Source: Sycobia sp. Sy_11
Lineage: Eukaryota; Arthropoda; Insecta; Hymenoptera; Epichrysomallidae
DNA: 64,000 bases
Direction of reading: 5' to 3'
Assembly: GCA_018907035.1 (NCBI GenBank)
Contig: JACCIC010000003.1
Span: forward strand, 748,501-812,500
Shown here: positions 1-12,742 of the stretch, in pieces
Layout: every line of letters starts with the position of its first letter
Numbering within the stretch: position 1 is the stretch's first letter
The notes under the pieces: model-generated
What the model was told of the DNA's origin: nothing
Seen by the model: the letters and a program-made list of their open reading frames with translations, nothing else
Databases searched by the model: none
Position numbers and translations under genes: made by a program

Positions 1-3000
1 GTTAATGTACTTCATAGCTTATTCTTGCTGTACTAATTTAAAATAACTGAACTTTACGATATACGTAAACTTAATTGTTATCAATAAGGAATAATTTTGT
101 GTAGTATTTTCTATTTTTTTTAATGAACGAGATAAAATTTCGTTAAAGAAGCTTAACTTGTATTTTTTGTTTCTTTTGTAATATAATGAAAATTAAGTTA
201 CAAACTCATAAAATTAATAAAAATATAATGTAAATTTAAAGATTTAAGACTTGTACTTTTTACAACTTTTTATTATAATATTATGGCAAGTACTGAATAG
301 ATTAATGCTTCAGATTAAAAATTAGCTGTATTTTATGTATTATAGTTAAAAGTAGAATTAGTTTTTCTCGGTTGAATTTTATAATTTAGATTTTATAAAA
401 CACTTGTAAGAGAAAAAAGTCTGTAAAATAAAATTATTTATCGAAGCAATCGATTTATACTATAACATTTATTTTAATATTGTCGAAAAATAAAAAAAAA
501 TTATTTTTTTGTTTATAAATAAGCTTTGTCTCGGAACTGGGACCTTTCTTGGCCTAGAAACCTCGATCAATCACTCATCAGACTAGAAAAAATAAATTGA
601 CCATCAAGTTACCTCTACGATCTATAGAATTGCGCACAGAAACTTTCCCCATGTGTACCTGGATTCTGTTTCGCGTTCATTACTTGTCTTGCAACTTCGT
701 TTCCATACACGAATTTCTAGATCATATATTATGTTTGATTTTAAAGCTAAAGCAGTGATCTGTCAAGTGCACGCCATATAAAAACATAATATTAGCATTC
801 CATTTTACAAAAGATATTTAAATTTAAATTTACGAAATTTAAATTTACAAAATCTTTATTTTTTTTATAAAGACACTTGAACTCCTTGATAAAGTTTTAA
901 TATTTTAAATTGGTACAACAGAAATAATACAAGCTTTAAAGTGTGTTACTATAAGCGAAATGTGGACTTTACGAAGTTTCACTGCCATTTCTTCTTAAAA
1001 TACAAATTTTACGAAAAATATGTAAAAGACAAATTTTAGAATATAATTATTGATCACAATGACCGAGTTATATAGTATTTTTTTTTTATTTTTTGGAAAA
1101 CTTACTATATTTTTCGAATAATGGACCATATCTCAAAACATTTGAAGTTTGATAACATGTATAAATATTAATTTCAAGTCGATTTTACATAGATTTCAAG
1201 TTAAATAGTATAGCCGTCTCTAAGCCGATTAGCTTTAACAAAAATATGATTATTCAGCCTTCCATTTTAACCGATTTTCTTAGAATATTCTTTATAAAAA
1301 AAAATGGATAAAACTGAAGGGATCTATTTTGTTATCCCTAATACAGTTTTTGTTTGAAATACTTTATAAATTTTTTATATTTTTTGTGATCATTTCTTAA
1401 ATAATCATAAAAATTATATTTTTATGAAGTTTCCATGACTTTAACTTTTTTTATTAATTTTTTTATTTTCATAATCAACATTTTAAATTTGTAAATAATC
1501 AAAGTATAAAAAAATAACGCGTGAGCATCTATAAGAGTATACGATAAATGTAAATATGCAGAACCGATTTTAGCTCAAATTCAGCAATTTACGTTTTAAT
1601 CTATTTTACCAGAAAATATCATTTTTCGAGAAAAGTTCAAGAAAAAGATAGCAATTTTAATTTATGCTCCAAAAATATAAAGAATTAAAAAAAAACGTAT
1701 ATTTGCTATGTTAATGGATTTTTAGTAACAAGTTTTTATGTTAGGTACTTACTCAAAAGTAATATTTCAATACTCATAAATTGTTTGCCGTCTGCTTATT
1801 ATAATTTTATATCAAGTGCGTACTCGTATTATCTCTTATTCGCCTGCTTATTATAATTTTCTGGATAAATTAAAAAAAATCTGTTAGATTTTTCACTTGT
1901 CCTGGATCTACAAAATAATATAAATAATGTTTTTCAGCATACATGGGTTATATCGTTGATAATGAACATAAACAATAACAAGATCTACCGAGATATATAC
2001 TGATCTTTATTGTCACGATAACATTTACGTAAGCAATATTAATAAAAATAATTTATTAAACTGAAATAGATAATAAGTACATATAAGTATTTAAAAATAA
2101 ATTATAATCTTATATAAATGCAAAAACACAGTAATTATTATTTATATTAAAATGATTCACTTACAACATTATTTTAATGCTTTAATTTTCTAATCAGTTT
2201 CTTATTAATGTTAATTAATTTTAATTAATTTAATTAATCTTATGAATTTTAATTCGCTGTTTTTTAAATTAAAAAACAAAAATCAATAAAGTACTTGCAT
2301 GACAATGATCTTGATCATAATAACAATCAGTATTTGTAGATGCGTCAGAACACCGGGAAATTAGATTATACCAAATTTGTTGTTCTTTTTTATTGTGTAC
2401 TACGTACATAAAAAAATTGTCAGATTAATTCTTCGTGTTATCATTACACAGCGGGAAAAAAGTCTTGTGATTACTTACATGAAGCTTAGATTTAATATTT
2501 TCTAATTCTTAATGATTCATTTTGTAAATAGATTTCGTATGCGGTATATATGCAAATATACAGGCTGTTTACACACTGTGAGGTCATCATCTGACAGCCC
2601 AGATGATCGCTCATTTCGACGCGTTTTTCCTGAATTCAAAATGTTATCATTTTTAATTATTTTTCTTCTAATGTAAATACGTATTTTTTCAGCCACGTAA
2701 TTTACTATCAAGATTAAATATGACCTATAAGATACCGCTGTCATTGAAAATTGCTTAACAACCTAATTGCGTTTCATACGAGGTTTCATACATGTAGATA
2801 CGTACATGTATACTACATAATGAAGTTGTTTTAAATAATTTGAATAATAATGTATGCTAGAATTATTGTGTAGAGCTTGAAAAAAAGAATATGTATATAA
2901 AGAAAATACACGTTAAATTGAAAAACCATTCGTATAAAATTTAATTTATGTTGAAATAGGCGAAAGTTACTGGTTCTGAAAGCATACGTTAGAATTAAAT

Positions 3001-3080
3001 AATTTTATTTAATTCTAATTTATTTTATCAAATATGCGATAAACATACCTCTTTTATATACACTTTTTTAGTTTTATTCA
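1..3080. other. AT-rich non-coding stretch
   Basis: Very AT-rich sequence without a convincing gene. It holds a short direct repeat (TCTGCTTATTATAATTTT-like, near 1789-1811 and 1844-1862). A slightly GC-richer patch at about 580-725 on the minus strand reads open over about 30 codons between AG- and GT-like sites, but no neighbour in phase was found, so it is not called an exon. Confidence 0.5.
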
Positions 3081-3241
3081 TTTTTTATGTTACTTAACGT
3101 CGCTCTATTTAAGCTCCCAAATGGTTGCGCTAATCAGCGACGGAGGTCTACGATGTGTTTATAAACAAAGCATATATAAATAATGCTCAATCGGCCGAGA
3201 TCGGGACTTGAAACTCGGATCACCGAATTACTATAGGCCTC
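3081..3241 (-). repeat. tRNA-derived SINE, partial copy
   Basis: Clear relative of the fuller copy at 51203-51411, same orientation. Both share a T-run, then GTCGCTCTA, CAGCGACGGAGGTCT, GATGTGTTTATAAACAAA and a tRNA-like block that on the minus strand contains a B-box-like segment preceding GATCTCGGCCGAT. The A-box half is largely deleted here: after the B-box region the copy jumps to GGCCTC. The tRNA origin is inferred from the pol III promoter-like boxes. The insertion lies just downstream of the putative last exon of the minus-strand host gene. Confidence 0.7.
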
Positions 3242-3311
3242 ATATACATTTTTATTATTTACATAAATATTATTAATTAAATGTCCCAAAGGCACCCAAT
3301 TCTTTTATGGC

Positions 3312-3520
3312 TCACACAATGGAGTGACCCACCAATGAGAAAAACATCCACGTTAGGCGAATCTCGAAATTTACATCATAGGCGACACATTGCCGATGCT
3401 TCAGGGGAGCTTGAGGTGGAAGGGGGAAGGGAACATTGGTGTGCATCATTCTGAAGAACGTGTTCGTATAGTCAGGATGGAGGTGGGGGAACAGGGCGGT
3501 TTGATATTTGACTGTTAAAT
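3312..3520 (-). CDS. Putative last coding exon of the minus-strand host gene (function unknown)
   Basis: GC-richer open stretch. On the minus strand a pyrimidine-rich acceptor (TTTTTTTCCCTCGACAG, just above 3520) leads into a frame reading DLTVKYQTALFPHLHPDY and ending SLVGHSIV with a TGA at 3312-3314. Its start needs one base from the previous exon. The donor at 25752 leaves exactly one base (G), which completes a GAT codon here. An AATAAA lies on the minus strand at 3251-3256, about 55 bases after the stop, fitting a 3' end. The weaknesses are the roughly 22-kb intron this implies and a one-in-three chance of a phase match. It could instead be an exon of another transcript or a transposon remnant. 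No domain is recognised. Confidence 0.42.
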
Positions 3521-3529
3521 CTGTCGAGG

Positions 3530-5340
3530 GAAAAAAATGAGGGTTGCTCACCGTTTTAATTACAAGTTTTCTGTACCCGAAATGGTTAAGAGGCGCACGC
3601 CTGTTATGTGCTGATTCGATTTTGCTGGCGATGTATTTATTTAATTTATTAGTTTTATTTGCTTAATTAAGTTTGCTTGGGATATATTAGTTATACATTT
3701 GCACGGAGAAAGTTTTATGGACTTCTGTATTTGTTTTTAGGGTCGTAGTCATACGAGCCTAGGTTTTTTAATGATGATTCATGTAGAAGTTGTGTGCGAT
3801 GCTCTTAACGTAATCGAAAAGGGACTCTATACCGAGTTCTTATCTGCTATTCTCGTCTCATCGCGCAAAAACATGTCTCGTCATTATTTTACAATCAGCT
3901 ACACACCGATGATGTTTCAGGGACACCAAGGTGAAAAAATGATTAAAATATTTAAATATTATATAAATAGTCCAGAAACATATTTTCTGTAAAATTTGAA
4001 TAGTGGGACAAATGTTCATTGGAAAAAATTTCCTTTGGGAAAAATATCGACGAAGCTTCAGAATTGTAATTCTCTCGAAAATATTAAATTTTTAATAAAT
4101 ACTAGTTCTCGTTCTAAACACTATTTTATAAAAAAACTTTTTTTTTAATTTTCAAGTTTTTGTACGTAATTATGAAAACTATGAGGGTGAGGGTACAGAG
4201 TAAAAGTTGCAATTGAAATTAGCGATGCTATTGGTAACATTTTTATAGTTATCTAAACCCTACACAATTGTCAAAATTTCTAGACTATTCGATTCGTTAT
4301 TTTTACTAATATTATTTGGTAATTTAACGTTTTAATTATTTAATTTATAATTAGGGAACCACCATCCAATATAAAAATGAATTGAACAGCTACATTATAT
4401 CGCTCTATATCATGACAAAAATCCATAATTATAAACTTTACAGAAGCTAAAAGCTAGAACCTGATCAATAATAAATCTAGTGGTTACGTTGTAAATTATT
4501 AGGGTGCAATGCAATAACTCTGATCATTATTACCACAATATAATTAGCTATACAACTAAAATTAGCTATATATTAATGATATGCTTTTATTTTAATGAAA
4601 CTGTAATTTTCTTGTGTAATCTAATTATATAATTTTTTTGCGTGAAAATATTTCGAAATATTTTAGAAAAATATGTACAAAATATTAAAAAATATTAAAC
4701 ATACATAACTTTTTTACTTTTGTAAACAATTTTTTTTATGAATATCAATTTATTATTCAAATATACTGGCTTTAAGTGAAATAGAAACATTTTTAGCACC
4801 TTTTGGCCATTGTTTTTTAGTGATATTTATATCATTCATTGGGAACAAATGGTTATGTTGTTGTAACATGTAAATATATATCATCTCCATGTTACCACCA
4901 GTTACCATATAACTTTCCTTCGAGACTTGCCGCACCTAGCCCGCACCTCTGCCCGCACCTCTGCCCGCACCTCTGCCTTTTTAACCAACGTCTCTTTATG
5001 TGGCATTATATGTATTGCATATGCGATATTGCTCTCTCATTCTATTTTAGTATATACATGTGTATACTCAATATAGCGTTATATATGACAGTAATGTTGC
5101 AACAATATTGCACCATGATATATCACAAGGCAATATCGCGACAATGTCAAAGGATTCTTGCCCCCTCAGCACGACTCTTTAGAACGAATTAAATTTAATG
5201 TATTTTATATTGACTTAAATATTATTAATAACTTTAATTAGCAGTACCTAAGATACATTTAATTGAAAAGATTTTAATATATGACAATAGAACCAACGCT
5301 TTAAATGAATTTAATCGTATAATTTATGATTAAGTTGAAT
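3530..5340. other. AT-rich stretch with a small minisatellite
   Basis: No supportable gene. At about 4940-4978 there are three tandem copies of a 12-bp unit (GCACCTCTGCCC). Around 5085-5160 several CAATATTG-type words occur, as in the block at 13060-13380. The rest is AT-rich, probably intron or downstream spacer of the minus-strand gene. Confidence 0.5.
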
Positions 5341-5364
5341 AAATTGTTATTCAAATTTATAGAT

Positions 5365-6020
5365 TAAATTAATAAATATCTTTATTGGTCTTACAATCTT
5401 TATACAATAATATACTGAACTAATACAATGACAATCAAACTGACCTTGTTTATTATTCACCCCCGTAGAGTCTGAAATGGAAATTATTACTAAATTTAAT
5501 TAGATTAAAAATTAAAACCAATAAATTAAAATAATAATAATATAAAATGTTGGAGTATTCAACGACAGTCCCATAATAAACTAGTATACAGTAAATAGAG
5601 AATGCAGCTGCACTACCTGAGTTTTATTGCACCCTCCTTTTGGAAAAAAAACGTCGGTCAGCGACTACAAAGAAGTTTGGAGTTCAGTCCGAGTGTAGCC
5701 TCCTTAGAGCGTGCCCACACAAACTATTTATATTTTCTCAATCTTTGTAAAATATATTTTGTATCTCATTACACTTAAATTATTAACTACTATTATATTC
5801 ATTTTCCGTCTCATTAAACCAGTGTACTGCATATATAAATAAAACATTTACTATTATATAATTAATATAAATAGAACTATTTATTTGAAAAAAAAAACAT
5901 AAAATAATCTATATTCTATTTTAGTAAAAGCCAACCTGGCTACCCTGTCACCTGAAATTTAAATTTACCTTAAATGTCCAACGTTTTCAATGACTCTGGT
6001 TCATCTTGAAAGGACTAGAC
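5365..6020 (-). repeat. Dispersed retroelement family, copy a (diverged, interrupted)
   Basis: On the minus strand this copy has the family landmarks in order: a decayed hammerhead-like core (5975-6012, with AAGATGAACC and AAAACGTTGGACA), a GACAGGGTAGCCAGGTTGG-like block, CTCTACGGGGGTGAATAATA, AAACAAGGTCAGTTTGATTG, and the tail TTGTAAGACCAATAAAGAT followed by ATTTATTAATT. About 400 bases between the parts (roughly 5500-5900) are unlike the other copies and probably inserted; they include a GC-richer patch at 5640-5730. The tail and landmarks match the copies at 53.0 and 55.4 kb. Assignment to Penelope-like elements is inference. Confidence 0.6.
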
Positions 6021-6049
6021 TAAAATAAAAACCTAGCGTGGAATATATA

Positions 6050-7600
6050 TCCAATCCCCATTCCAAAATCAATTTATATAATAATTATAGAATTTCCATC
6101 TCTCTTGATTTAAAATTTTTTTTTCATACATAATTTGATATTAATATAGAATGATAAGTGTTGTCATTTACTTGATTCTAACATGAAATTTATATTATTG
6201 AGGTTTTTCAAAATATGCATGCTTTCAAGAGTTCTCTTTTATATCTACTGTGAAGACATTGAATGTACCATTCGTACTTCGTAAACTATACTGATGTTCA
6301 TATATTCTTTGTTTTAAGTAATTACCCGTTTACCCAATAGAATATTTGTTACAATCTTTGCAATTATTATGAATACGTACTTTTCCTGATTTGAAACATT
6401 TATTATCCGTATCATTACAATTGTTAAATAAATTTCTTATATTATTATTATTATTTTTGAAGTAAACTTAAATATTATGTTCTTTGAAAGTACTTCTGAT
6501 TCTTTCCGATAAACCTTATACATACGGCAACACTACGATTTCGTTATTATTATTAAATGGTATAGAAAACCTACATGGTCAGGTAGGTTGTTAAACTTTA
6601 ATACTCACACCATTAATTCGAAAATAAGATAGATACTATTAAACTAAATTATTACACGTAGATTTCAGAAAATATTTTTTTAAATTAGTTAAAGAGATAT
6701 TCAGTAATAATGGTTATTCAGAAAAAACTTTATAGAAAAAATAATTGCGGAGAGAATGAATCAGATTTATAGCAATAGTAGAGAACATAATATGATTGAT
6801 GATGTTAGATTGCAGTTTTATCTCATAATATAATATGATTGTCAAGTCTATACATAGATAAATAAAGAGATAATTACTGAGATAATTATTTTGCTTGTCA
6901 AACTGTTGAAGGATGTACTTTATGTCATATGCAGAAAAAGAGAGCAGGCTCTAAATATCAATGTTGCACCTGTTCTGTAACTTTATGTATAACTCATGCT
7001 TTTATGATTATCATACTAAAAGTGACCTACCGTGAATAGAATAATCAGTAAGCTCCCATTGGACTAATTTTTGCTTTATACCGATAAGAAAAAAAAAGAA
7101 AAAAAGAAAAATACTCACACACATACACGCGCGCGCGTGCACACATACACACCCATACACTCAACATAAGCTCAGATATTCGCTACGTTCACGTCGTTGA
7201 TCCTGGGTAGTACTGAGAGTGAGTACTTGCAGTCTTTGAAATAAGGATTTATCATATTTTGTTCATCAAAAAGTTCGAATTTTACAATTTTGACTTCAGA
7301 ATTGTAGTCAGCGAATGAAAAGCCTATATATATACTTTTCCATGCGTATAGAATTTTTTTTTTAATTCTGAAAAATTTAACATCGGCATTGCTATCGCGA
7401 ACCGGCATCACGCACATATGCGTCGTGCTCCAAATCGAAAAAATTTAGTCTCTGTTTGGATTAAAATTGGGGAACTATGATCACTTTTTCATACAAACAA
7501 TACGCATTGAAAATATCTAAAATCCCGGTACTCTAAGGATTAATTGATTTTTATGTAAATTTATGTTGTAAGTAATGTCAGTATAAGTTCATTAAAGCAA
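6050..7600. other. AT-rich stretch with mixed CA/CG microsatellite
   Basis: No gene supported. At 7115-7156 there is a compound (AC)n/(GC)n microsatellite, with ACACACAT units flanking a CGCGCGCG run. A minus-strand open stretch at 7172-7417 has no recognisable domain or good splice sites and is not called. Confidence 0.5.
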
Positions 7601-7630
7601 ATTAAATAACTTAAAAATTAAAAAATTAAA

Positions 7631-7978
7631 AACAATTTCAATTGGTCTTTATCGTATTTCTTTAATTAGAATAATTACCATTGAAATATATTCCACTAAC
7701 ACGTAAGCATTCGAATATATTAAATATAAGTCAGTCAAGAGTATCATATTTAACTGATTTCAATGAATCTTATTCGAAAATTTTTATTAACTCCAATTAA
7801 CTGCAAGCTCATTGTCAATTCAATAGATTTTAATGTAATCTAATGAATTTTCAACATATTTCTTTATATATCTATTTATGGATTTTAATGAATTTAATGA
7901 AAAGTTTTCAATGACTTTCAATGTATTCGTAATGAATTTTTATGTATTATTAAAATTAATTGCAATATATTTTAATAT
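7631..7978. repeat. Left arm of a long imperfect inverted repeat flanking the gypsy relic
   Basis: Reading 10889-11243 in reverse complement reproduces this arm over about 350 bases with point differences. Shared blocks include AGTATCATATT, TTATTCGAAAATTTTTATT, CTCATTGTC, AGATTTTAATGTAATC and TTTCTTTATAT in the same order. Within each arm short words such as TTCAATGAATTTTAATGAA recur, so the family is internally repetitive. A third, more diverged copy lies at about 12743-12940, in the same orientation as the right arm. Confidence 0.7.
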
Positions 7979-7989
7979 TATTTTTTTCT

Positions 7990-8266
7990 TGAAGCGAGGT
8001 AGATTATAAAATAACGGACAACACAGGAAAAATACTTTCGGATAATACAACAGAGTAATAATTTATTCACACGAACGTCATAGAAAATGTTAACGTCGTG
8101 AGAGGAATGCGTAGCAATTATGCGTTCGTCGAGGGAGCTACCTGAACTCTGACTGGCTGGCGAGGTACGCGTTGTACTATCGCAATCCTCAACAGTTCAT
8201 AATTGCTCTTGTATCTAACAGTTGTTTACGTTATCTGTTCAAACTTGTCACAAATGGGTTACCACA
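7990..8266 (-). repeat. 3' LTR of the gypsy relic
   Basis: On the minus strand a purine tract (AGCGAGGGAG) and TAA are followed at 8266 by TGTGGTAACC. The candidate LTR runs 277 bases to a terminal CA at 7990 and contains a GTGAATAAATT polyadenylation-like signal. Placement directly after the integrase region fits the 3' LTR. No matching 5' LTR is seen beyond gag near 10.85 kb, so the 5' end is lost or truncated and no target duplication can be read. Confidence 0.6.
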
Positions 8267-8469
8267 TTACTCCCTCGCTAGTGTTAACGAAATTTTTCTT
8301 TTTTTTTTTTAATTTCTTTACATAAAATAATTTTGTATAATACGATTTATATTTAAAAAAAATATAAAATACTATATTATTTTGATTCAAATACCTGCTA
8401 GCAGACTAGGTGGAAATCGTACTCGGCGTTCCGACTTCGTTGTAAACCGAGATGTTGTCTATCGAATGA

Positions 8470-10827
8470 ACTAGTGTTGTTGCAGGTATTGTTCTGTTCC
8501 TATTGCAGTATACTTGTTTGCCTCTCAGTTAGTATATGCGCTGGCTTGAGGAAGTCTATGCTGATCTATCACGTATTTTCTTTGATTTCGGATAATGAAC
8601 GTTTTCTCGGACCATTGAATAACTTTGTGCGGTCCTTAGTATGGCTATTACAGTGAACCTTTTGCTGCATCAATGCATCACTTGCATACAACTTTGTAAC
8701 TCTTCGTATACGAATATTTTTTGTTTTACATGCCTAGTTATTGGCCTTAGTTGCATATTGGCTGAAAATTCTCCTAGGAGGCGTAACATTATTTCATAAA
8801 CCAATTCAGCTATTGTTGCATCAAAATATTCTTTATATGCAGTTCGTATCCCGAGGGGAATAGGAGGTAGTATTTCAGTTTATATCTCATTTTAATAGCA
8901 CTCTCATGCAGCTTTTAACGACCGGTGAAAGCGTTAAACCATTCCATTAGCTGCTGGATCGTAAGCCGTTGTCCTCATACGAGTCGTTCCTGTCAAACAT
9001 ATGAGTTCTTTAAATATACTAGACTCGAATTGGCATCCCAGGTCGCTTGTTACCTTAGGTGGCATTTTGAATCTCAAATTCATCTTTTTACAAACGCGAT
9101 AGCGACGGTTACAGCTGCAGGATCTTTAAATGGACTAGCTTCGAGCCATTACTTAAATCTATTAAATAATGTTTTTAAATGTGTTTCGTGTTTATTTTCA
9201 GCACATGATGCGATAAGAATATCGTTGATGTAAGCTTAACAAAAATCTAATCCGTGTAGTAGTTCATCGATGAACCGCTGAAACATTTGGATCACATTCT
9301 TCAGGCCGAACGGTATTCGCACGAACTCATATAATTCAAAAAGTGTAGTCACTGTCGTTTTCTCGATGTTTGATGTAGCTACCGGAGTTTGGTGGTAGTT
9401 TCCCATCAGATCGATCATCGAAAATATTGTCTTGCCCTAGAGAGCACGAGAGAAATTCTCTATCGTGTCACGGGATAACGATCGACAATTGTGCGATTAT
9501 TGAGCGTGCGATAATCACCATATGGCCGTAGACTGCTATCTTTTTCATAGCAATTTGCAGCGGCGTATCCCAAGGACTCTTTGATGGTCTTAAATTTTCT
9601 TACTGTATCATAACCTCGAACTTTTATCTGGCGTGTTTTAATTTATCATATCAAATATGGATTGATCAGATGTCCTATTAATCCTATGAATGACGTTGTT
9701 TTGACTTTTCTGCGAGAATTGATTGATTGCGAGAGCTCAGGGAGCTCAACTAAAATAAAATCCGATGGTATTCTGAGTCTCCTCAGACCGTTCTTACGGA
9801 GTCGATTCTTTTACTCGTTATCACTTCTCGTGTTTTCTTTGAAGTTAATTTATCAATCCAACATTGATGTCAAGCATATATCAACAAACCGAAATGCGAG
9901 AGGAAATCGATGCGTACTATTGGCTTTTCGACGTCAGCGATTAGAAATTTCCACGTAAAATCACGTCGCATTCGTAACTTTAAAAATAGCATTATTTTTT
10001 CGTACATCGTGATAGACGTTCATTCAAGTCGAATAGTTTCATTCGCGGAAAAACGTATATATCAACGCCTATATCTATAAGAAATTGCATTTTAGAAGTA
10101 AAATCTCTTATGAATACGCGACGTATCTGGCTTTCATCAGCGCTTGTCGCGCTCACGGACGGCTCAACTCATTTCTCGACTTCCGATACCACCACTCTCC
10201 TCATTTGTTACGGCTTCTCTCAGTTACTGCTTTTGCTCCTGTAGTGACGAGGGTGGTTCTCTCGATTCTTGCCTCCTTTCCAATCCTTTAGCAGCTCTGC
10301 GATCATGGCTGTGAGCTCCGCTAAACTTGTTGCAACGACCTTCGGCGCGAATGCGATGTTCGCGATTTGTGGTTGCGTTGGCATCGTTTTGTGGATTTTG
10401 TCCGTATGTTGGGTAACTTTGGCGAGTGGACTGTTAGCTTGCATGGCTAATATTGCTTGTATAGTTACGGGCATTGGATTAATCTAAATTGTGCTTAAGA
10501 GATTCTTTGGCATATTTTTGGATAAATTCTCTTCTTCCGGCTCATGCATCTTCTTCAGCTTAGTATCATCCAAAGTAGACAGTTTGCCGATCCATTGCGT
10601 CTCCAACCTCATGTATTTTCTTTCTGTCGGTGGCTCCCTCATTATATTGCGTATCTCGCGCGTAGCTCTTTTATCTGACACTTATACGATGAAATTGTAT
10701 GTAGTTCGCGGATACTCCGCAAATTCTAAATTGCGATTTCAGCATCCAAAAATAATGCTCGGGATCGCTACTATAGAACGAAGATACTTTTAGCTGTGGC
10801 TTGTGCTGCATCTATGCTTGCAGTCAT
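8470..10827 (-). pseudogene. Ty3/gypsy gag-pol relic (gag, protease, RT, integrase), minus strand
   Basis: Retrotransposon polyprotein read on the minus strand with many stops and frameshifts. Gag: ATG at 10825-10827, then FYSSDPEHYFWMLKSQF and, near 10681-10484, a capsid-like stretch (REPPTERKYMRLETQWIGKL). Protease: QFLIDIGVDIYVFP, where the family has DTG (here DIG), followed by IADVEKPIVRIDFLSHFGLL. Reverse transcriptase at about 9560-9236: GDYRTLNNRTIVDRYPV, GKTIFSMIDLMGNYHQ, FELYEFVRIPFGLKN and FQRFIDELLHGLDF. The YxDD box is degraded just after. Integrase remnants follow, including PAANGMV and RFHRSLKAA-like residues and GIRTAYKE at about 8990-8800. The distance from RT to integrase is far shorter than in intact elements, so RNase H and most of the integrase core are deleted. 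The element is dead and lies within the inverted repeat 7631/11243. The gypsy assignment is firm; the clade is not resolved. Confidence 0.88.
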
Positions 10828-10888
10828 GTAACCACAAATTTACTGACTCAAAATCGACTGTAGTCAATAAATTTTCTGAAAATTGTAC

Positions 10889-11243
10889 TTATATATTAAA
10901 ATTTATTACAATTAATTTAACAAATGTATAAAAAGTCATTACAAAAATATTGAAACTCATTCAAAAGTTTTCATTAAATTCATTGAAATCGATATTTATT
11001 TATACATATAAAGAAATATATTAGAAATTCATTTGATTACATTAAAATCTACTGAATCGACAATGAGATTGCAGTTTATTGGAGTCAATAAAAATTTTCG
11101 AATAAGGTTCATTAAAATCAATTCAATATGATACTCATGACTGAATTATAGTTATTATGTTCTAATGATTACCTGTTAGTGCAATATACTTCAATCGTAA
11201 TTTTTCTGTTTAACGATACACGATTAAAACAAATTGAAATTGT
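10889..11243. repeat. Right arm of the inverted repeat flanking the gypsy relic
   Basis: Inverted partner of 7631-7978. The repetitive text continues to about 11530 with words such as TTCATTAAAATTCATT, GAATCAATTGAATTC and GAAGTCAATTCAACTTCATT. The arm abuts gag of the gypsy relic with only about 60 bases between. Confidence 0.7.
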
Positions 11244-11539
11244 TTCGATTTTAGTGTACTTATTTACATTAAATTCTACTGAAATTTGTTTTAAAAAATA
11301 TAAAAAGTCACTGAAAATACATTGGAAGCAAAACTTTTAAAAGGAATTCATTAAAATTCATTCATATTTATTGGATCCCAATTTTATTTTTGGCGATTTA
11401 AATCAATTTACATTGGAATCAATTGAATTCTATTAAAATCAATTGCATCTTATTTATTGCTTTCGAATGAAAATTCATTAAACCGGTAGATGCATAAGAA
11501 TTGATTGAAGTCAATTCAACTTCATTGGACTCCTATGTT

Positions 11540-12230
11540 ATTTTTGGGTTCTATGCAAAGTGCAGTATTATCATTGTATATTGCTTTTAGTATAGTAGAT
11601 AATGCGTTCACTGGTGTAATAGCTTATCATTGTTTAATTAGATCATTGTTAACTTACGCATACCCTATATGGTTTTGACATAAGTTCATTAATGATAGAA
11701 AAAATACGAATCTTTGAGCTTAAGTTATTAAGCACTTATGGTAAATTACACAGAAACTAAGAAGATGAAATGGATTTTAACTATATATATATATGTGTAG
11801 TGAAAAATGGAGATATTAAATAAATATATTCATTATTTACCTTTCAACCATCTTGTATTTTTCTTCTTTTTTAAAATTAATTTATTGATCTAAACTTTTC
11901 CAATAAAGCATTATAATAATAAGTTCATTAAATAAGCAGATCGTGTAATATTCTGAATATTATTAAGCATTCACCGTCATTTTACAACTTTAATATAATA
12001 TATAAATTGGATTTTTGTTTTTTCCCCCATCAAGTGTATACTGAAAATAATTTTTTGGAAATAAGGCATCTATAAAAAATGCTTTAGCTTGGAAATCGAA
12101 GGGTCGTGGATCGATACTCAACCGAGGTGGATATTTTTGTTAAATCGAAATAAAATATTTATATGATCAATAGCGGTACTTAACGTGAAAATTTAACATG
12201 TTTATTTTATAAACAATATTTTAATAATAA
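11540..12230. other. AT-rich spacer
   Basis: No gene or recognisable repeat. A short TA run lies near 11784-11793. Confidence 0.4.
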
Positions 12231-12233
12231 TTT

Positions 12234-12600
12234 AATTGTACTTATGTCGACTGCCCATATACAAATTAATAAATTTTTTTTTATCGGTCTTACAGTCCAA
12301 TTTTTAGATTGAATTGATTGGACTGTAAGACCGATAAAAAATATTTATTAATTAATATTTTAATAATTATTAATTATTAATTGTAAATCGTATACGTAAT
12401 AATATGTATAGAAAATTATTTGTAAAGTCTAATTAAATGAGCCACATATACATCAACTAAATAATGGTATTGGGGGCAGTCAGATTGTCCTTTACTAACA
12501 GTAGTATTTAGACTAATTTTTATTTGTTTATTATCATCCTCGTAGAATCTAAAATATAAATATAAATAGACAATCTAAGTGTCATTATGTGATTATTTAA
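12234..12600 (+). repeat. Dispersed retroelement family, copy b (rearranged, with a long hairpin)
   Basis: The copy starts like copy d (AATTGTACTTATGTCGACTG then CCCATA) but switches abruptly to an inverted copy of the family tail (12263-12300), a 17-base loop region (12301-12317) and the tail in forward orientation (12318-12355). The two arms share about 35 bases around GGTCTTACAGTCCAA and TTGGACTGTAAGACC. From about 12466 the central block resumes (GGGGGCAGTCAGATTGTCC, TTTACTAACAG), then part of it reappears inverted (ATCATCCTCGTAGAATCT). Such nested partial and inverted copies are typical of Penelope-like insertions; applying this here is inference. Confidence 0.65.
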
Positions 12601-12742
12601 TTATAAATATATTATTTTATACGACTGCAATACAGTTGCGAAATAGGTAAATGTAATTTTTTATTTTAAATTATGCATTGAACCAAGGTAAGAAAATTTG
12701 AACAATATATGAATCTTATTATGTAAAATAAATAAAGAAAAA

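Noticed and set aside
3771..3992. Plus-strand frame MMIHVEVVCDALNVIEKG
   Set aside because: Composition is somewhat protein-like, but there is no recognised family, splice site or neighbour in phase.
4839..5192. Plus-strand frame of 117 codons
   Set aside because: Runs through a 12-bp minisatellite and AT-rich sequence; no domain, no splice context.
10220..10793. Plus-strand frames opposite the gypsy gag
   Set aside because: Shadows of the minus-strand gag, which has recognisable order and context.
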